Assembly (NCBI RefSeq): GCF_047922965.1
Contig: NZ_CP150481.1
Coordinates: 930,001-994,000, forward strand
Source of the DNA: Neptunicella plasticusilytica
Lineage (GTDB): Bacteria > Pseudomonadota > Gammaproteobacteria > Enterobacterales > Alteromonadaceae
Reading direction: 5' to 3'
Length of the DNA: 64,000 nucleotides
Shown: positions 17,578 to 24,400 of the stretch, in pieces
Numbering within the stretch: position 1 is the stretch's first letter
Layout: every line of letters begins with the position of its first letter
Position numbers and translations under genes: made by a program
Notes under the pieces: model-generated
The model's input: only the letters and a program-made list of their open reading frames with translations
Databases searched by the model: none
Told to the model about the DNA's origin: nothing

Positions 17578-17811
17578 GTGAGTACTTTTTTTCTGGCGTT
17601 TGCGTTTTTCCTGGTCGTAATGATGGCAATGGCGATAGGTTATATCGTGCAAAGAAAATCCATTGCAGGCAGTTGTGGTGGCCTAGGAGCATTAGGCATT
17701 TCCAAAGCTTGTGACTGTCCGGAACCATGCGATCGCAAGAAAGCCAGAATGGAAAAAGAGCAGGCCAGAGAGGCAAAGCTGAAACAATGGCAGCAAAATA
17801 AAATTATCTAA
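17578..17811 (+). CDS. nqrM: NqrM, Na+-NQR maturation factor
   Basis: 77-aa protein (DUF539) required for NQR assembly, thought to deliver iron to the Cys centre between NqrD and NqrE. One N-terminal helix (residues 4-22) and the conserved Cys set in GSCGGLGALGISKACDCPEPCDRKKARME. Translation starts at GTG 17578, with GGAG at 17568-17571. Gap of 71 bases from apbE; a hairpin terminator follows. Confidence 0.93.
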   Translation: MSTFFLAFAFFLVVMMAMAIGYIVQRKSIAGSCGGLGALGISKACDCPEPCDRKKARMEKEQAREAKLKQWQQNKII

Positions 17812-17825
17812 CTTACAAGTTGATA

Positions 17826-17851
17826 CCAAAAGCCACCTGTGTGGCTTTTGG
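17826..17851 (+). terminator. Hairpin terminator after nqrM
   Basis: Perfect 11-base stem CCAAAAGCCAC / GTGGCTTTTGG with loop CTGT. The downstream arm contains TTTT; symmetric enough to act on either strand. Confidence 0.75.
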
Positions 17852-17976
17852 ATCGCATTTCCCGTCTATTCATTGTCACCATCATATAGTGTGTTCTCCG
17901 CTGTTTTCGCAGCGATAAATCTGCAGCTTGGTTCAACAGTTGTTATCAAGACAACTCTGTTGTACATTTAGCCATC

Positions 17977-17994
17977 AATGACAGCGTTGTCATC
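17977..17994. promoter_or_regulatory. NagR-type operator before the GH18 gene
   Basis: AATGACAGCGTTGTCATC differs only in the last base from AATGACARCGYTGTCATT, the NagR box I recall for N-acetylglucosamine regulons of Xanthomonas and Shewanella. It lies 101 bases before the GH18 start. Confidence 0.7.
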
Positions 17995-18094
17995 TTTAGT
18001 CGATGCGCTATCTGACAAACCCGGTTCCGGTTCAGCTGGTTTGTTGAGTAACTTAACTGAGTACTGATCCACAGGTAAACAAAGGAAAATAAAA

Positions 18095-19174
18095 ATGCGA
18101 CGATTGACATCGATTTGTCTGGTACTGGTTGTGTTGTTTAGCACCTTTCGCTTATCAGCTGAAACCAAAGTAGTGGGTTATATTCCGGTCTATAAAGATC
18201 TGGTTACTATTGCAGACAATGTCTCCTGGGACAAAGTGACCCATATCAACTTGTCTTTTCTGAATCCGGATAGTACGGGGCAGTTTCGTCAAGCCGGTCA
18301 TTTTAGCTGCATGCCTAAAGAGCAAAATGGCCAGCCGGTGCAAAGTGCTGATATTCGATATGTTATTGAGCAAGCTCATCAATACAAGGTGAAAGTATTG
18401 CTGTCGTTAGGCGGCGGTGTTCTGCCTGCTTGTACTGGCGATTGGCGACGTCTGTTACAGCCAGATTCAAGAGATAGCATCGTAACCCAGCTTGTCGCTT
18501 TAGTTGATGAATTTAATCTGGATGGTCTGGATGTTGATCTGGAAGGTGTACTGCTGACCCATATTGATCAGGATGGCAATTACACCCCCTTTATTCGGCA
18601 ATTGTCTGATGCGTTAGTCCAGCAGCAAAAGTTGCTGACCAGTGCTACAGCATCCTATGAGGGGGGGATGATCCCGATCAGTTCCATTGGTTATTTCGAT
18701 TTTGTCAATATTATGTCTTACGACTCCATTGGGCCCAGTTGGGGCAAATCCGGCAGTGAGCATGCCACTTTTGCGCAATCACAAAAAGATATTCAGTTGT
18801 GGAAAGCAAGGGGGCTAACACAACAACAGTTAGTACTGGGTGTACCTTTCTATGGCTACGGTTTTGGCCGGTTTAAGGCGAACTATTCCTTTAGGGATTT
18901 ATTGACTGAGTTTGGTCAGCAAGTGATCAATCAAGACGTTATCGGGCAAGCATGCGCACAATGCGATTACATCACTTTCAATAGCCTCGCAACCATTCAA
19001 GCCAAAACACGTTTGGCCCTGGAGCAGGGGAGTGGGGTCATGATCTGGGAGTTATCCCATGATGCGCAGGGTGAATACAGTTTGCTTAATGGAATACAAC
19101 AACAACTGATTCCGCAAACTTCCAATACAAGCGAGCGTTTAATATCCACAGCAACTGAAAGTACAACTTTTTGA
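18095..19174 (+). CDS. GH18 chitinase-like glycosidase, secreted
   Basis: Family 18 glycoside hydrolase, 359 aa with signal peptide (LTSICLVLVVLFSTFRLSA). The catalytic signature DGLDVDLEG (D143, D146, D148, catalytic acid E150) is intact, with the SLGGG strand at 104-108 and MSYD further on (the conserved Tyr-Asp of the substrate cleft). VWGVPFYG-type stretch LVLGVPFYGYGF and MIWELSHD complete the barrel. There is no chitin-binding module. It may be a chitinase, an endo-N-acetylglucosaminidase or a chitooligosaccharide-acting enzyme. A NagR box upstream ties it to GlcNAc use. Confidence 0.88.
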   Translation: MRRLTSICLVLVVLFSTFRLSAETKVVGYIPVYKDLVTIADNVSWDKVTHINLSFLNPDSTGQFRQAGHFSCMPKEQNGQPVQSADIRYVIEQAHQYKVKVLLSLGGGVLPACTGDWRRLLQPDSRDSIVTQLVALVDEFNLDGLDVDLEGVLLTHIDQDGNYTPFIRQLSDALVQQQKLLTSATASYEGGMIPISSIGYFDFVNIMSYDSIGPSWGKSGSEHATFAQSQKDIQLWKARGLTQQQLVLGVPFYGYGFGRFKANYSFRDLLTEFGQQVINQDVIGQACAQCDYITFNSLATIQAKTRLALEQGSGVMIWELSHDAQGEYSLLNGIQQQLIPQTSNTSERLISTATESTTF

Positions 19175-19207
19175 AGTTGAGAATGAGGTTAACTTCATGT
19201 AAATTTA

Positions 19208-19225
19208 AATGACAACGCTGTCATT
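19208..19225. promoter_or_regulatory. NagR-type operator before the nagX-like gene
   Basis: AATGACAACGCTGTCATT fits the recalled NagR consensus at every position and is a near-perfect palindrome. It sits 70 bases before the start of the NagX-like gene. Confidence 0.75.
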
Positions 19226-19295
19226 TTATTTGATGAACCAGTAAAGTATCTGTCACCCATGACCTTTATAACAATAATTAAACTGGAGTATCTTT

Positions 19296-20402
19296 ATGCA
19301 ACAAAATCCAAAAAAACAGCGGGTTGCCGCTATTGATGTCCTGCGCGGTTTAACCATCGCACTGATGATTCTGGTCAATACTCCAGGTTCATGGAGTCAT
19401 GTTTATTGGCCATTTCTGCATGCCGACTGGAGTGGGGCGACGCCTACCGATATGGTATTCCCGTTCTTTATTTTTATTGTTGGTGCAGCGATGTCCTATT
19501 CATTAAGCGCGGCAGTACAGGCGGGGATCGTTCCCTGGGGAAAAATAGCCAAGCGCGCTCTATTGCTGTTTGTTATCGGGCTTGTGCTCAATATATTTCC
19601 GTTTGATTCGTCACCAGACGAATGGCGGATACTGGGTGTGTTACAACGTATTGCGCTGTGTTATCTGTTTGGCGCAATACTGATTTTAACTTTGTCGGTC
19701 AGATCGCTGATTATTTGCAGTGCGGGTTTATTGTTGGGTTACTGGTTGGTAATGGCATTGGGCAGCGCTCAACCTTATGGACTGGAAACCAATCTGGTCA
19801 GACAAATTGATTTGGCCCTGTTGGGGGCTAATCATCTATGGCAGGGCAAAGGCTTACCTTTTGATCCTGAAGGTTTACTAAGTACTATACCAGCCATCGT
19901 TACGCTGCTTTGTGGTTATTTAACTAGCTTGTGGTTGCAGAATATTGACGGTTTTGGCAAGCAGATCCGTTCATTGATTATTCTGGCTGCGATACTGATT
20001 GTGGTGGCGTGTCTATGGCATCAGGTACATCCGATTAACAAGAGTCTGTGGACTGGATCCTTTGTATTATTGACAGCAGGTGTTGCGATGGCTGTATTGG
20101 CGTTAATAATCTGGATGTGGGAAGCCAAGGGGTGGCGCTTCGGGCTGGAAACCTTGCGGATTTACGGCAGCAATCCTTTGGTGGTATATGTGGGATCGGG
20201 TTTATTAGCGGTTACCCTGTCTGAGTTGATTGAAATGAACTTCGACGGTCAAACGGTGAGTGCTTACCAGTACGGTTTTATGTTCCTTAACCAATATATG
20301 AGTGCTAAAAATGCCTCACTACTATTTGCACTGATTATTGTTAGCCTGTTTTATGCGTTGGCTCATTTTCTGTATCGTAAAAAGTGGTTTGTAAAATTAT
20401 AA
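19296..20402 (+). CDS. nagX: NagX-like membrane protein (COG4299, HGSNAT-related)
   Basis: 368-aa integral membrane protein with about ten helices, related to the transmembrane acetyltransferase domain of heparan-alpha-glucosaminide N-acetyltransferase. Start AIDVLRGLTIALMILVNTPGSW, then FPFFIFIVGAAMSYSL and LGVLQRIALCYLFGA are typical. In Shewanella and relatives this family is called NagX and lies in GlcNAc regulons, where its job (acetyl transfer or transport) is not settled. The perfect NagR box upstream supports that assignment here. Confidence 0.85.
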   Translation: MQQNPKKQRVAAIDVLRGLTIALMILVNTPGSWSHVYWPFLHADWSGATPTDMVFPFFIFIVGAAMSYSLSAAVQAGIVPWGKIAKRALLLFVIGLVLNIFPFDSSPDEWRILGVLQRIALCYLFGAILILTLSVRSLIICSAGLLLGYWLVMALGSAQPYGLETNLVRQIDLALLGANHLWQGKGLPFDPEGLLSTIPAIVTLLCGYLTSLWLQNIDGFGKQIRSLIILAAILIVVACLWHQVHPINKSLWTGSFVLLTAGVAMAVLALIIWMWEAKGWRFGLETLRIYGSNPLVVYVGSGLLAVTLSELIEMNFDGQTVSAYQYGFMFLNQYMSAKNASLLFALIIVSLFYALAHFLYRKKWFVKL

Positions 20403-20416
20403 AACTGCCCCGATCT

Positions 20417-20445
20417 TACCCAGCCAGTATTCTATTGGCTGGGTA
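20417..20445 (+). terminator. Hairpin after nagX
   Basis: Ten-base stem TACCCAGCCA / TGGCTGGGTA with a 9-base loop, 15 bases after the stop; only a weak T-rich tail. Confidence 0.6.
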
Positions 20446-20694
20446 TTGGTTGCGAATTAACGGGGGTTGTTAAATTAATGTTTTATTCTAAATTGTTATA
20501 AGTGAGCAAGTGCTAAGCATATTGAACTAATCCGTACACTCTTAATCCGCTTAAAAAATCAATATAAACATATTGTTACGTAATCATTTGGTCATAACTC
20601 CTTTACTTGGCAATTCAAATTTTGCCGTTTTTCTTTATTCCGAAAAATATTGATTAATATTCATCCATCTCATACTCTCTAAATGTTAAATAAA

Positions 20695-20731
20695 TGTAAG
20701 CGCTTTCAGTTTTTAAATGAAAGCGCTTTCA
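20695..20731. promoter_or_regulatory. Two tandem LacI-family operators before the laminarin operon
   Basis: TGTAAGCGCTTTCA (20695-20708) and the perfect palindrome TGAAAGCGCTTTCA (20718-20731), 23 bases apart centre to centre, in the otherwise gene-free 373-base stretch before 20776. The CGCT/AGCG core is that of LacI-family sites such as beta-glucan or laminarin regulators and CcpA cre sites. The cognate regulator is not in this window: the local LacI gene at 37414 has a different-looking operator. Confidence 0.75.
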
Positions 20732-20775
20732 TAAAATAATAAAAATCAAATATACGTTAGGTAGGAGAGAACAAC

Positions 20776-21402
20776 ATGAGTAAAAAAATAATACTGATAT
20801 CGGCCTGGCTATTGGCCAGTAGCAACGCAATGGCTGCCGCCATCACCAATGGGGATTTCGCCAGTTCCTGCAATTTAAATACTTGGGAGCAGTTCGGAGA
20901 TGTGAGTGTCAGTGGTGCTCCAGGAAATTGTGCCGCGGAACTAAATATTGATGACAATAATTATGAGGCCGAGTTATGGCAAGATGTGGTATTTGACGAC
21001 GGTTTTGATTATTTACTATCTGTCGACTTTACCTTCAATACATCACAAGCCGATATTGAGGATTCGTTCTTCATCAGCCTGTTGAACCAGGATTTTGAAC
21101 TTTATGATTTGTTGTTGCCACAAGATCTGATGGTGGGGGCAAACTCCGTCAGTTTATCTATAAGCGCATCTGATTTAGTCAATAATTATGTTAATCAGAA
21201 CTGGTCATTATCTTTTTATCTATACGATGAAATTCCTGATGACGGCTCGACTTCAAATGTGTCAATCAGTTCTGTTTCATTAGATAAGGTTGCGGGACAA
21301 GTTCCCGAACCCGGCAGCCTGGCGCTTTTTGCTTTAGGGCTAGTCGGTTTTATCAGTCGTAGGTTGGCTTTTCTGCCTAATCGCGCTTTTAAGTTTAACT
21401 AA
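20776..21402 (+). CDS. PEP-CTERM protein with carbohydrate-binding-like domain
   Basis: 208-aa exported protein. A signal peptide ends near residue 21 (SNAMAA). The mature part begins ITNGDFASSCNLNTWEQFGDV, the NGDF...W opening typical of CBM4_9-type beta-sandwiches, and is rich in Asp and Ser (beta-strand pattern to about residue 172). The C-terminus carries the sorting signal VPEPGSLALFALGLVGFISRR (residues 176-196), recognised by an exosortase that removes it. Unusually, 12 residues follow the RR. It is 10 bases before the laminarinase gene and behind the same operators, so binding of beta-glucan at the surface is a fair guess, not shown. Confidence 0.75.
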   Translation: MSKKIILISAWLLASSNAMAAAITNGDFASSCNLNTWEQFGDVSVSGAPGNCAAELNIDDNNYEAELWQDVVFDDGFDYLLSVDFTFNTSQADIEDSFFISLLNQDFELYDLLLPQDLMVGANSVSLSISASDLVNNYVNQNWSLSFYLYDEIPDDGSTSNVSISSVSLDKVAGQVPEPGSLALFALGLVGFISRRLAFLPNRAFKFN

Positions 21403-21412
21403 GAGGTGTCAG

Positions 21413-24400
21413 ATGAAACCTATTTCAATTCTAAAAGGTCTTTACTGCGCTCTGCTGATTTTACTGTCCAATAGTGCACTGGCTGATTGGGACAATGTTG
21501 CTGAAGATGTTTCTGTTTCTCAATCCAGAGCCCGTTATGTCCGAACTGAAGGAGCCTATGTTGTTCAGGTTACGATAACCAACAATAGCGCTGAAACTTT
21601 GCAGGGGCCTTTCCGGTTGTTGATCCCAAATACGACACTGGCAGTGATAGAGCCAGATGGATTGACCAGTGAAAGCTTGCCCTATTTTGATTTGTTGGCG
21701 AATGAACTGGCATCTGGCTCGTCAATGTCAGTAACGGCAAAGTTTACTTATGATCGACGTACCAGCCTGGTTTTCGATACGGCCCTACAAAGCGACGCTG
21801 ACACCTCCAACTGGACAATGGTCTGGAATGATGAGTTTGATGGCGCCCAGATCGACACTTCTAAATGGGGTTTTGAAGTGAATTGCTGGGGAGGCGGTAA
21901 TGGTGAACAACAATGTTATACCGACCGCCCGGTTAATTCCTGGGTAGATAACGGCGTCCTCACTATCAAGGCCCAGCGAGAGACCTTTACCGGTCCTGCC
22001 GAAGTGGACGGAGATATGAGTAATACCGCAACCCTGCCTTATACCTCGGCACGTTTGCGCACCATGAATAAGGGCGACTGGAAATATGGTCGTTTTGAAA
22101 TTCGTGCCAAATTACCATCAGGTCAGGGAACTTGGCCCGCGATCTGGATGTTACCGACTGATTATGTTTATGGTGGCTGGGCGGCATCGGGTGAAATCGA
22201 CATTATGGAGGCAGTTAACCTTAAAGCCAATTCTGATGAAGCCGGTGTGCCTGCCAATACTCCGGAAAGCCGCACTCACGGTACCTTGCATTTTGGTAAA
22301 ACCTGGCCGGGAAATGTGTCATCCGGCGCACCTTATAAATTGCCCGATGGCTTAAACCCGGCGGATGATTTTCATGAGTATGCACTGGAGTGGGAAAAAG
22401 GAGAAATTCGCTGGTATGTGGACGGTGTTCACTTTGCCACTCAACGCGAAACCGGTTGGTACAGCCAATATACCAATGAGGAAGGTTTGACGGTTAATGG
22501 CGAAGAAGATGCGCCGTTTAACCAGCGCTTTCATATGTTGCTAAATCTCGCGGTTGGCGGCGCTTGGGCTGGTAATGTAAATGAAGGCGGCATTGATGAA
22601 TCGGTCTTTCCGCAAACCATGCAGGTGGATTATGTACGGGTTTACGAGTGCTCCGTTAATCCCAATGAAGGGACAGGTTGCGCCAGCATAGGCGATAATC
22701 CTCAAATAGTCGAAGGCCATCAGCCTCCTGAAATTGTCAATCCGGAAACGGGTTTTGGGCAAGAAGCAGTATTTAATTTATATATCGATCAATTAGCTGA
22801 TGGTTTGACTTTCGAAAGTTACAACCCCGAAGGCAGCATAACAATTAGTGAACAGGCAGAAGAAGGGCACGGTAATGTTGTCAATATTGATAAAACTACA
22901 GCTACCGGTAATGTGTTTTTTGCTTATCCTCCTGTTGCCGACTTATCCCGTTGGCAGGAGTTTGGTGTATTAACGTTTGATTTAAAAGTGAATAGCGCTG
23001 ATCCCGCGGCTGAGTTGCTGGTGAAACTGGATAGTGGCTGGCCTGCGGTAAGTGACTATAGTGTGACGTTGCCAGCAACCGGTGAATGGGCGCAGGTACG
23101 TATTCCTATAGCCGATATTGCTGCGGGAGGTAACCGTTATGCACCAGGTAATTTTGTTGATCTGACACAGGTTGTTAACCCTTTTGTGGTCGAACCCACC
23201 GCCGCGATGAACTTCACCTTGGATAACGTTCGTTATGAGTTTGATTTATCTCACAATGAAGTCGCGACTATTTTTGACGAGCAGGACCACACTCCATTTG
23301 GGATCAACAAATATGTTGCAAATGGTAGTGTAGACATTGAGCAAGTTGCTGCCGCGGATGGTAGTCATGGCCAAGTCAAGCAAATAACCTTTAACACTAA
23401 CGAGTCTGTGGTGTATTTCCAGACTATGTTGCAGCGTGATCTAACGCCGTTAAAACTTGATGTTAGCGCTTTTAGTTATGTTGAATTTGACTTGAATGTG
23501 GTAGCGGATCCTCGTGCAGATCGCACCTTTATGGCCAAAATGGATTGTGGTAGCCCTTGTGGTTCAGGTGACTATCCTATCGCTGCACCGGACATTGGTG
23601 TGTGGACACATTATAAAATCCCTGTGGTGGATTTGGTTAATAATCCGGGTTCAAGTTTGAATGTGTTTCAGGTCGATACGCCATTAGTGGTCTTCCCTGC
23701 GTGGGGCAATCAACAAGGCGTGATCATGCAGGTAGACAATGTGCAACTCACAAAAGGCGGTGAAGTAGTGCAACCACCGCCGGTACCCACTGATGAGTTA
23801 GTTTTGTTTGACGAAGCAACAGCGCAAGGTTGGAGTTTGTGGGATTGTTGTGCCAACGCGAGCTTAATTGAAGTTAATGATCCTGACGGTAATCATGGTC
23901 AAGTGATAAAAGTCGATTTTTACGGACCGGTGGGCACGGTAAGTGGTCTGTTTGCCAGTTCTGTCGTGGATTTAACCCAACTGACCAACGGTACACTGGA
24001 ATTTGATCTGAAATTGGTGAACCCGCCAACCGATACCAGTGCACTGATTTTGTTGAAAGTGGAAGCCTTGGGCGGCGCATTTGCTCAGCTTGAACTTAAT
24101 CAAAGTGATGAAGGGCAGGACCCGCAAATAGGGCAGTGGCAACACTTCACCTATCAATTATCAGATCTTGCAGCCGCAGGGCTGGATCTATCCCAGGTCA
24201 AAATTGTGATGATTTTCCCTGAGTGGGGCAAAGCGCAGGGAGCGATTTATCATCTGGATAATGTGATTTTCACCAGTCAGTCAGCGGCAGTCGTTGATAG
24301 TGACAATGACGGGATTGATGATACTCATGATCAGTGTGCCAATACGCCACCAAACAGCCCGGTAGATGTTAATGGCTGTGTATTGGTGGTAAGTACTGAT

